A DNA stretch of 64,000 nucleotides. It comes from Elysia crispata (lineage: Eukaryota; Mollusca; Gastropoda; Plakobranchidae). Under the pieces are notes generated by a model, which saw nothing but the letters and a program-made list of their open reading frames with translations, made no database searches and was not told the origin of the DNA. Numbering within the stretch: the first letter of the stretch is position 1; each line of letters begins with the position of its first letter. The DNA is taken from NCBI GenBank assembly GCA_033675545.1, contig JAWDGP010005112.1, forward strand, positions 155,001 through 219,000, given 5' to 3'. Both the position numbers and the translations under genes were made by a program. Positions 51,176 through 60,905 of the stretch are shown piece after piece.

Positions 51176-54100
51176 GTAAATTTGTGATTTGTTTATGTCA
51201 TTTCAAAGTAAGAAACAAGTATTCCAGAAATGTCATTTAAATGTCTTTTGAGAAAGGAAAAAAAAAAAGCCCAAAGCAAAACAAATTCATTCATTTAAAG
51301 TATTGCTAGCAAAATTTAAGGACACTATTTTTAGGTTCAGCACTAAATTTCCTTGGCACATTTTGAAGCAGCTCACTTATGCTAACTAATTTTTCTCCAT
51401 TTTCTATCGGTGTGGCATCTTTTTGGTAGCATCAAAATTGAAAAACATCTCTTGATTTCTTTTCAGTATTTGTCGTTATAAAATTAAAGGAAAAAACTCT
51501 GACAGGTGCGCGTCTGACTTTGCCATTTTTGTGCTGCAGTTTGAAATGGATTTAGAAAAAAGCATACTGGTGAAGAAAGGGAGACATGACTTCTCAGTTG
51601 CCATAATTGATCCTAAAGTTGGACAGTGTGTTTAAAAAAATAAAGTTCATTGTATATTTTTGTCCTGATTTTCCTCTAGTCTATGTAATCTAATTATTTG
51701 ATTTTTTCAATCTGTAAAGATAATTGTCACAGATTTACTGTGCCTCAGAGTTTTGTGAAGGAGTGGTTTGGTTTTACTTTACATACTCTGCCTTTTGTCG
51801 CTATAAGCTTTGAAACTCTGATCTTTACACTCAAAGGGATTTGTGCTATAATGCTTGATTGATAGTGCACTTCATAAATTGTTTGGTTCATGCGTTCACG
51901 ACAAAGTGATGTCAGGCCTCTTGACATAAACATTACTTATTATCATCATGATCATCATCATCATTAGTAAGTATATATTTATTTTTATTGTTGTTCAACC
52001 CAAAATATTGTTACAAATAATGTTTAATATACAACTTAGCTCTGTGCCTTCAAAATAAAACAAACTTCGTCACAAATTTTAAACCATTAAGAATTTTCAC
52101 CTTTTCTACTTGATTTCAATCTTTGATTTATCTCATTAACTTTGCACAGATTTTAACTTTGCACAGATTTTAACTTTGCACAGATTTTAACTTTGCACAG
52201 ATTTTAACTTTGCACAGATTTTAACTCTCTTTTGCAGACTTCCATCATTGGTCCAGGCCGCTTGTTTGTCGTGGTGTGTGTGCTCTTGGTTGAGCTGTGT
52301 GAGCGTATGGCCTACTACAGTGTTTCATCCAATCTGGTCTTGTTCTGTACGAGTTTGCTAGATCTGACCAGCACGCAGGCCACTACAGTCAGTCTGGTCT
52401 TTTCTGGTCAGAGGGCTTCGTTTCTTTTTTTTTGCTTAAAATGACATGTATCATTGGAGCAAGAATAAATGAAGAATAATTTTCCCAAACTCGTTTTGCT
52501 TTTGAAAAAGAAATTAAAAGCTGATGACTTTTTCAAGTATATATATTTTTCTCCTTGGTAACCTGTATCATTTTCTCTATGCTGTGATTTGTTTAATATG
52601 TTTGAGAACATGCTGAGTGTATGTAGAAGAGGATCATTTTATCTGACTGAAATAACTTTGACCTTAAAGTATTTATTTCCAAAAGTATCCAAATGCAAGG
52701 AACCAGTTTTACAAAATAACTTCTTACTCATGTTATATGAGCATGATTGAATTGTATAGGATGTTAATAATAGTATTTATTTAAATTTTTTCAACTTCAC
52801 TGGACCAAATCTCTCATACACAAAAACATAGTCACAATAATTGTATGTCATGAAACGGATATACGTGTAACTTAGCTGAGTGATGGAAACGGGCACTGAT
52901 ATTTTTGGCCACAAAGTGTAGAAAAATAATTTACTTTTTTCCCTGTTTGAAATAGAATGAAATAAAGTAAGGAAAGATATATGAGCCAAAAGATATTGAT
53001 GATTTTAAAACATGTATAAAAAGAATTTTTTCCCCTTGAAATGCCTGTTTAAAAAATATGTCATAAAAGTAGCAAAATACATACTCTAATTTCAATTTAC
53101 CAAATGACATTCAAGGCTTTTTGGGCTATCCATAACACATTAGATGAGACTCGTCTTAGTGATATATTTAAAACTACTAACAGAATGGGAAGGATATCAA
53201 TTAGAACATTGAAATGTATTTCCGGCCAGGAACTAAACGTAGTGAAGTTTAATATGGTATAAAATTAAAGGCTGTGGCAGTGACACAATGTTTAAAAAAA
53301 ACCCTTCAGCAATAAACTTGTATTCCCATTATATACTTACAACTATATTTTTGGTTTCCAGGCACAGTCTACATTATCCCTATATTGGGAGGTTATATTG
53401 CTGACTCCTGGTCAAACAGATTCAATGTCATTTATGGATCAGGGCTCATTTACTTGTGTGGTGAGTCTTGCTGTTAGAACATCACCGTTGCTAGCTAAAT
53501 TACAGCGTAAATTCATAGAATTGAAATAAAATTAGAATATCGGAATTTTGCTCCAAGAGTATCATTGCTACCTTTTTCTATATTATTTTCATTATTGTTG
53601 TTTTACTTTGTAACATAAAAAATCACCTTGAAATTTTGAGACTAGTGATGAGTTTTTCCTCAGGTCTATTTTTGGCGTTGTGTGCTGCGCCAAATTACAC
53701 AGACTTGTTTGGCGGTGATTTTACAGACCCGAGTGTAGTAAGTCTGGTATCTTGTATAATAAAAGAATCGCAAAAATATATAACTTTTCAATCCAATATA
53801 AAAAAGAAGTCTCTTTTGCTATAAATATGGTATTTATCAATAATCAAGATATGATTTTCTTTAAATTTTTTTTTTACAATGTTCATCTTTTAACCTTATG
53901 ACTGAGTTCTTTACAGTATGGTTGCTGAGGCAATGCCACTATTTTTAATTTTAACACCAAAGGAAAATAAAAAACCCCAAAACAATGGAAAACCTAGTGT
54001 GTGTTTAATTATTTAAACTAAATTATCGTGAACAAATTCATCATTATCAAATACATTTTCAAACTGATGAATTCTAGTTTTTTTCTCTTTCTTTTTCACA

Positions 54101-57100
54101 TAAAAAATATAGTTTTCTAAATGTGCTTAAAATGTGATGTATAGGTCCCTCTTTACCTTGAGAAAAAAAATTGTGTACAAAGTTTCATGGAAAAAAAAAA
54201 TAGAAATGTGAAGAATTAAGATGCAATCGAAAGTTGATTGAAGAAGCTATAAAATTGTCAAGAAATAATAATAAAAAAAATTCATCTGTTCAGGAAAAGA
54301 AAGAAAATATGTACTCAATAATATGAAAATAATTTTGATTTGAAGAACTTTTGTGTTGATGAATTGAAAAGATGTATACCTCCCAGTTAATAAGGAACAA
54401 AAAAAGGTATAAAATCAGTGGCTTTATGCACCCCCCCTTCTCCTTAACCTGTTTCCAGGAGTTCCGCCGACTGTTTTACTTTGGTGGCTTAAGCCTGGTC
54501 GCCATAGGTACTGGCGGAATCAAGTCCAATGTAGGACCTTTTGGAGCTCAGCAGGTGGAAGACATGGGCAAGGATGCAGTGCAAGTCTTTTTTAACTGGT
54601 AAGTTTGATGTGACAAGATGCAGTCTGAAGATTTTTTATGAGCTTTGATCCACACCATGGAGCTGCTGGGATTTATTAGAATGGTCTCATGCCCGTCAAT
54701 AAATGGGTAAGTCTAAAATTTGTTTTTCAACTGTTTTGAAACGTTACTTTATCTTATTCTGATTCAATCCTTTGATTCTATGCTCAAAGAACTTTTTAAA
54801 GTATGCCATTTTACTACAATATCATGAACTGAAATGGGTGACTCTATTTCTTCATGTTAAGTGTGCTCCATATTTTATTATTTTTTTCTGTTTAGGAAAT
54901 GCCAGATGTCTTTCAAAGTGTTATATGATAGGCCTAAAACACTCACTTAAAATTCTCTTTTACCAAGACATGACAACTTTCTTCAATAAAAAAGTGCATT
55001 CAGTTTAGTTAAAAAAACAGTTAAATCTTGATGCATGAAACAACAACCTTTGAACCATTGAAAACTTTTTAACTTGATCTCTGGAACTACTTTCAAAGAA
55101 AACATTTCAGGGAAGGCAAGATTTATTGAATACAATTTTAAATTCTCTGTCTTCTTGCTCAAATAATGTAAATTAATTGCTGAAGAACACTGTCTTTAAC
55201 ATGAGTCCGTCTGTGCCCATAGTTGAGAAAAGATCGTGATTGGAAAATTATGGGCATTTTTGGAACAGATTTTGCAAAGTGTTCTATAATTGGCTTGTCT
55301 TACACATATATATTCCCAAGGTTCCTTTTCAAAACTTTGGAGCCTTTAAACCTACGTGAAAGTTAATGGAGCAAAATTGTAGTTCAAAAGTGTAATTATA
55401 GCAAGTGTCAGAATTTTAACATTTGATTTCAAATATATTTGCCAAGTTTGTTTGTGTTTACAAGATTGTACCTCTTGCTCCCCAGTGGACTAGATTTAAA
55501 TCCTTAGATATATATCTCTGGTTTTTGGCACTTTTGGAGTTCTTTTAAACTTGATCACCTTAGAGTCATCACCCCCCCCCCCCACACACACACACACTTT
55601 ACCTTTGGCTCTGTTTTCAAATCACAGGTTTTATTGGTTCATCAATGCTGGTGGTTTGATTGCCTTCACCGGTATAGCCTACATTGAGCAGAACATCAGC
55701 TTCTCAGTCGGCTACCTCATCCCTTTGGTATCCATGCTGATGTCTCTGGTATTTCTCAATGTGGGAAGAAGGAGGTACATCTATAGAGACGCTCAAGGTA
55801 ACAGCACACGTCTTTCACTTATCATTGGTTTTGCATCTTTATGGAAAAAATGTAAGAAAAGATATTCCGCCCTTCTATGTCTATCTTTGTGTGATTGTCT
55901 TTTAGTATACCTATATCTAACTTATCTTTTTTTGTCTGTCTGCTTGGCTGTCTTTCTCTTTCTCTCTCTCACTCACTGTTTGTCTCTTTGTCTCTTTGCA
56001 TCTGTTTATATATATATCTCTCTCTTTCTTTTTATGTGTCCCTATTACACATTTAAAAACTTATTATTTACGGCTATATTTCCTCAAATTGCGAACTGAA
56101 AAGCTAAAAAATTTGTCCTCAGAAGCACATATATCAAGATCATAAATCATTTTGTAACAAGAATTTTTTGATTAAGACAACTTTGTGAGTTCTTGGAGCT
56201 ATTTTTTTTTTTAACAAAATAAAAAAAAATCTAAAAAACATTGTGTGTGAATTTATAAAAGCATTTAAAAATGATTGAAATTTTAATAAAGATGCAGACT
56301 AGTCTGTCTATTCCAAGTTGGCCACAAGTTGGTTGGATTTTGAAGAGTTATAATCAATCTTCGACTGCTTTTGTCTTCTCGCCAGATGCTGAGGATTGGA
56401 TAAAGTCTTATTTTAGAAACTCATGAATTGTTTTTCGTTTCACATGTTTTCATCAGGGAGCATTCTTGTGTCGTCTTTACGAATTTGTGGTGAGGCTTGC
56501 TGTAAACAGTCACCTTTTGTGGATGGTCGCAGACAGATGTTTGACTCAGCACGCCGAGAATATGGAGGCAGTTTTGAGAGTCACCTGGTGGATGGTGTCA
56601 TTGCTGTGATAAAAATTTTGCCCATCTTTTTCTTCCTGATCATGTTTTATGTTGTTTACTCACAGGTAACCGGAGACCAGCAATATGTGCGAGGAATCTT
56701 GGTGAATCATGCACAAGTCAGGGGATCAAAATGTTCAGTTGTTGGTCCATTTTTAAGGTCCTAATTTACCCTTCAGGAGGGTGAGAAAGTTTTAACTCTG
56801 GCATTTCTTAATCCAGAGATATTTCATTCAAAAGGTCTTAAAAAAGACCATGAATAAGCAGTCAGTAGATTATCATGGAATGTCAAGGGGTGTAACTGAT
56901 ATGAAATCTGAGTGACTTGTGCATGAATTAACCTGAATGCCTTGCATATGTTTGCTTTGTTAACATCTCAACATGTCCTTTCACTTAAATCTGATACTGA
57001 CGTCCTTCGCCACGCTAATTTTTCTTAGTAAAGGAGAGGAGGCTATGGCAAAAGTAAGGGATGAAGATTTTTAGTTTCTAAGACTACATTAGGATAGAAT

Positions 57101-60100
57101 AAAGAAATTCAGGCAATGCAAGATATTTCTAATGGTTATAGAATAACCACTTCATCTTTTTTGTGGTCGTTATGCTTCCTTTAGCCTTTCAAAGCATAAG
57201 TTTATTTTTTTCCCCTATAATGATTTTGGTTGTTATTATTTCATTTTGTTGATATGATTTTAAAGAGGGTTATTATTTAATTTTCTAACATATGAATATT
57301 TAGAATAATCCAGTGATATATGTAAGACCATGGTTTCAGGTTTACTAGAACAGTTTTTTGCATGTATCATAGAAAGAGTAGCTGTACAATCCAAGTTTAT
57401 TTTTAACTCCTTTCAAACATTTGTTATCATGTAGGTTGAAATAAAAATTCCGGCAAGGCAGTGCATTTTTAGGTAGTTATTTCAGGAGTTCATAGCTTTC
57501 TCACAGAACTTTAAAAGGATCTAAAAATAAATCTGGACAGTACAGAATAAGCTGACTTCTCATTGTGAGACTCAGCTGTACTGTAAGCTCTGCTAAGACC
57601 ATTTGTCGAAACCAAATCTTTTTTTTTTGCTGCTCCTTCTGGATCGTTGTGTGCAGATGCAGTCAACCTACTTTATTCAGGGTGAGCGTATGGACCTGCG
57701 TATTGGTGGTGTCATCTTCCCAGTGGCCATGTTGACCGGCATCAACACCGTTGCGGTCATGCTGACCATTCCTGTGCTGGACAGACTGGTTTATCCGTTC
57801 TTCAAAAGCATCGGCCGTCCTCTCACACACCTCCAGCGTATAGGTCCGTGACTTCTGTAGACAGTCAAAGCTCTTCTTGTAGATTATTTGTCACCCAAAA
57901 ATGTAGCTCTTTTCTGTCTGGTTTTTAATTATCTTGTATTCACTCTGTTTTTCTACATTTATTGAACAGGAAGTATACAGGGCTAAAAATAGCAATACAC
58001 AAACTCTATCTTAGCCCTACACTTTTCCACCACTGCTAACCACTTCATAAATGGGAAAATATTATGAGCTCAGTCTTTTTTAGTTTAGTTTTTTTTACTG
58101 CTGCCTGGACTTTAGATATAAAAGTTGTCAACTCTAGAGTTTATTACTTGTTGCTTCATCACTGTGATGCAGCCTGGTTGTGTGGTTTTCAAGGGACCCT
58201 GGATTGTTAGAAGTCATTTAAGTAATGTTGTCATCTCACCAACAAGTTCATAATCATGAGGACTTTGCAAAGAATGAAATATAACAACTTGAACTGTACC
58301 TTCTTTAAGCATCTTTTTCCCTTAGTTTTAAGTTTATAAAGGTTTTATATAGTTTAGTAATCCTTTTCAAACTATATTGATCATATCTGTGTTTTAATCA
58401 ATTCTTACATTTCATTTATGTGAAGTGTATAAAAATATTTATTACCTGCTCTATTCGTACATGTTAACTTTAAAGACAATTAGGGTCATAAAATTTTCTC
58501 TACAACTTAAAAAGTATTTGTAAAGTGAAACATGCCTTATACATTGTTTGATAATAATGGTGACATGTCATCCTTTATTTCATCAACAGGGTTTAAAAAC
58601 TTAATGTTGTGTGTAAAATACACCCTTTTCAGCTTCAAAGTGGAAATTCTCAAATATGTTTCAATTTTCGTTTAATTTTGATTCTCTATGATTTTGTTTT
58701 TGTTCTGTGGTAAGTTAATAAAGAACTAATATCTGTGAAAGACTCTCCAAGAAATACATCTGTTGCTATTAAATAAACTTTTAGAGGTCTAAAACTAAAG
58801 CAACTGTTTTTGATACCTGTGGAAGTGGTTACTGATTTCATTCTGTAATGCAGCTTGAATGTCTCTCGCTTCAGAAGTGAGCAAACAGCTTGAGATTATT
58901 TTGATATGATTGTTACAAATGTGTCATGATTTACTAGAGAAAGAAAGAAAGTTGTCTCGAGCTAAATTGTTACAAATGTGTCATGATTTACTAGAGAAAG
59001 AAAGAAAGTTGTCTCAAGCTAAATTGTTACAAATGTGTCATGATTTACTAGAGAAAGAAAGAAAGTTGTCTCAAGCTAGATCTAGGTTTGTAATTGCTTT
59101 TTCTATACTTCATAATTTACTAAGAATTATTTTTAAAGGTCTTAGATTGGATGTGATCTTTTCCAACATTTTTTTTCCCCTCTCCTTTAAAAAATGGTTT
59201 CTCAGAAATATAAAGCTAAAATATTGTATTTCATCAGGTATTGGATTTGTCTTGGTTGCATGCTCTGTATTTGTGGCTGGAAGTGTAGAGATTTACAGGA
59301 AACGGCAACTTGGCTTTGAGCAAAAAGTTGGGGATGACGTCATTGTCGCAGCGAATGTCTCAGTTTTTCTGCAGATCCCACAGTTTTTCTTGGTCGGTGC
59401 TGGGGAAGCCTTTGCTAGCATCTCAGGTATAATTTTAATAAGCTTAAACAAAAGAAAGCAATTCTATTCATGCAGTTTAAATTCATAGAGCTTTTCTTCA
59501 ATTTGAATTGAAATATCGTTTTAAAAATCAGCCTTTGATATTGACAAGCCATCTGATGTGACTAAAATCTGTGAAAGCAATTGTTCCTTACTGAAGTAAT
59601 TGAGAGTAGGAATTTTGTGAAAAACTACTAGCTGAACTGAAATAAACTTGAAGTGGACTTCATACTCAGTTTAAAGAGTATATTACAATCCTATGATGCT
59701 TTGCTTTTTGAAGATTAACGTAAAAACTTTTTTTTTACCCCCTAAAGGTCTGGAATTTTCCTACACACAGTCACCAAGCTACATGCAAGGGGCGGTGATG
59801 GGCGCTTTCTTGGCAACCAATGGACTTGGCAGCTATCTTAGCTCAGCAATCATTGCAATTGTGGGAGTTATAACTAAAGATGGTTCGTGTGCAGCTGAAT
59901 TTTGTAATTACTCTAAAGTAGAACTTTTTTTCTGGAGTTTTCAGTTAAAAAATTATTTGTTTGCTTGTAATGCCTGTACTTTAAATAAATAAGTAACTTA
60001 TGATAGTGGTAACCCCTTGCAAGGAGAAGTTAACTGTAATAAGATATTAAGAGCTCTCTCATCTCTCTCTCTCTCTCTCTCTCTCTTGTTCTCTCTATGC

Positions 60101-60330
60101 ATGCAGATCCTTGGTTCCCAGATGAAATCAATGATGGGAGAGTGGAGAACCTTTTCTTCTTGTTTGGGATCCTGATGATTATTTTCTTCCTGGCTTACTT
60201 ACCCGTGGCCTACAAGTATAAGTACAGATCGTACGCTGACCATGATGTCGAGGTGGTGCCTGAGCTTAGCTGGACAGATGACACGAAGACGAGGGACGCA
60301 CAACTTGAGAACAGCATCACCATTTTTTGA
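51035..60330 (+). CDS. SLC15A4: POT/SLC15-family proton-coupled oligopeptide/histidine transporter, SLC15A4-like (11 coding exons)
   Basis: Eleven exons join in phase to 578 codons plus TGA, close to the length of human SLC15A4 (577). Landmarks: ELCERMAYY at 66-74 (the ExxER proton-coupling motif in TM1); GGYIAD at 113-118; GTGGIKSNVGPFGAQQ at 178-193; FNWFYWFINAGG at 206-217, a full match to the second PTR2 signature; PQFFLVGAGEAF from 444 and GLEFSYTQSP from 460, the conserved TM10-11 region. About 12 hydrophobic segments are visible. ESSPLL at residues 10-15 is an acidic dileucine motif, like the endolysosomal sorting signal of SLC15A4. Family role: H+-driven export of histidine, di/tripeptides and muramyl peptides from endolysosomes. 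Oddity: the usual Gly of the first PTR2 signature (ADxxLGRF) is Asn122 (ADSWSNRF). A stop (TAG, 51029) lies in frame just before the start. Introns are 0.2-1.4 kb and hold no other gene. SLC15A3 or another SLC15 paralogue cannot be excluded. Confidence 0.93.
52136..52225 (+). repeat. 17-bp repeat x5 abutting the exon 2 acceptor
   Basis: TTAACTTTGCACAGATT repeats five times. The sixth start diverges into TTAACTCTCTTTTGCAG, the real acceptor of transporter exon 2. Each unit offers a branch-like TTAAC and an AG. Confidence 0.95.
52238..52406 (+). CDS. SLC15A4: SLC15A4-like coding exon 2 (TM1-TM2, ExxER motif)
   Basis: Residues 48-103 plus one base, with the proton-coupling motif ELCERMAYY. The acceptor is CTCTTTTGCAG, immediately after five 17-bp repeats that each contain GCACAG. 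The donor G then GTCAGA is weak. Confidence 0.92.
53362..53460 (+). CDS. SLC15A4: SLC15A4-like coding exon 3 (TM2-TM3, first PTR2 signature region)
   Basis: 99 bp encoding TVYIIPILGGYIADSWSNRF and the following TM segment. Acceptor TTTCCAG, donor GTGAGT. Glycine of the signature is replaced by asparagine (Asn122). Confidence 0.92.
53664..53737 (+). CDS. SLC15A4: SLC15A4-like coding exon 4
   Basis: 74 bp encoding LFLALCAAPNYTDLF and GGDFTDPSV: the end of a TM segment plus a luminal loop with an NYT sequon. Acceptor CCTCAG, donor GTAAGT, phase 0 out. Confidence 0.9.
54459..54598 (+). CDS. SLC15A4: SLC15A4-like coding exon 5
   Basis: 140 bp encoding residues 162-207: EFRRLFYFGGLSLVAIGTGG, IKSNVGPFGAQQ, then the start of the second PTR2 signature. 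Acceptor TTTCCAG, donor GTAAGT, phase 2 out. Confidence 0.93.
55628..55797 (+). CDS. SLC15A4: SLC15A4-like coding exon 6
   Basis: 170 bp completing FNWFYWFINAGGLIAF, then a TM segment and the NVGRRRYIYRDAQ cytosolic loop. Acceptor AATCACAG, donor GTAACA, phase 1 out. A C-run and CA repeat lie 30-60 bp upstream of the acceptor. Confidence 0.93.
56457..56665 (+). CDS. SLC15A4: SLC15A4-like coding exon 7
   Basis: 209 bp encoding the central cytosolic loop (ICGEACCKQSPFVDGRRQ) and a TM segment ending IFFFLIMFYVVYSQ. Acceptor TTCATCAG, donor GTAACC, phase 0 out. Confidence 0.93.
57657..57843 (+). CDS. SLC15A4: SLC15A4-like coding exon 8
   Basis: 187 bp encoding MQSTYFIQGERMDLRIGG, then a TM segment, PVLDRLVYPFF and the RPLTHLQRI loop typical of POT proteins. 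Acceptor GTGTGCAG. The donor G then GTCCGT departs from consensus at +3 and +4. Confidence 0.92.
58910..59080 (+). repeat. 57-bp repeat x3 in transporter intron 8
   Basis: TTGTTACAAATGTGTCATGA begins copies at 58910, 58967 and 59024. The period is a multiple of 3, and the same frame runs stop-free into exon 9. Confidence 0.94.
59238..59426 (+). CDS. SLC15A4: SLC15A4-like coding exon 9 (TM10 glutamate)
   Basis: 189 bp, residues 397-459: IGFVLVACSVFVAG, an RKRQ loop, then IPQFFLVGAGEAFASIS with the conserved TM10 Glu453. Acceptor TTTCATCAG, donor GTATAA. Confidence 0.92.
59748..59882 (+). CDS. SLC15A4: SLC15A4-like coding exon 10
   Basis: 135 bp encoding LEFSYTQSPSYMQG and the TM11-12 hairpin AFLATNGLGSYLSSAI. 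Acceptor CCTAAAG. The donor G then GTTCGT is weak. Phase 1 out. Confidence 0.91.
60062..60086 (+). repeat. (TC)n tract upstream of the exon 11 acceptor
   Basis: TC microsatellite ending 18 bases before the CATGCAG acceptor. It probably serves as, or extends, the polypyrimidine tract. Confidence 0.9.
60107..60330 (+). CDS. SLC15A4: SLC15A4-like coding exon 11 and stop
   Basis: 224 bp encoding PWFPDEINDGRVENLFFLF, the last TM segment, and a cytosolic tail with YKYKYRSY and several acidic residues, ending at TGA 60328-60330. Acceptor CATGCAG, with a (TC)n tract about 20 bp upstream. Confidence 0.93.
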
Positions 60331-60905
60331 CGTTCGCTGCAGAAATCTTGAATGTCTGGTCAAAACCTGAATCAGTTTTGTACAGACATGTTTTTCGTCA
60401 AAGGATGGAGAGAAATGTAGAGGATGTCTGAGGAGAATTCATGAAGTGATTCAATTCACAAGCCTTAACTCCTTGTTTTCACATTTCTGTCACTTGTATA
60501 CATGTATGTCCCAGACCAGCCCTGTTTTTTCAATGATGCAATTTCATGTTGTTATATGCTGTTTTTTTGGTGCCGCCTTTTCCAGCAGAAATAGTTTTGA
60601 TCATTAAAAGATCTAAAAAATTTGATGTTTTATCAACAACAGATTTCCTTTTTCAAAATGTATCTCGCACCCTCTCACCTAAAAGGTGGCTTTTGTTTCA
60701 TCGTTGGAGGAAAATGTTCTCTCTGTGATTTTGCAGTGCCATGTACTAAGTGCAGATCTATCATCTAATGTTGTGTTATTTTTGTCTTAAATTTCTTCTC
60801 CACTTTTTGCTTTGGGTTTTGGGGAATTACTTCTTTTATAAACTTTTGTATCTCCAGTGCATTCCACTTAAATTTTAAATGAGCATTAAATATTGATCAA
60901 ATAAA
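60331..60905 (+). other. SLC15A4: Probable 3' UTR of the SLC15A4-like gene with AATAAA
   Basis: Non-coding sequence after the stop. The first canonical poly(A) signal is AATAAA at 60900-60905, giving a UTR of about 0.57 kb. Further AATAAA words (for example 62171-62176) could serve longer transcripts. Confidence 0.5.
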
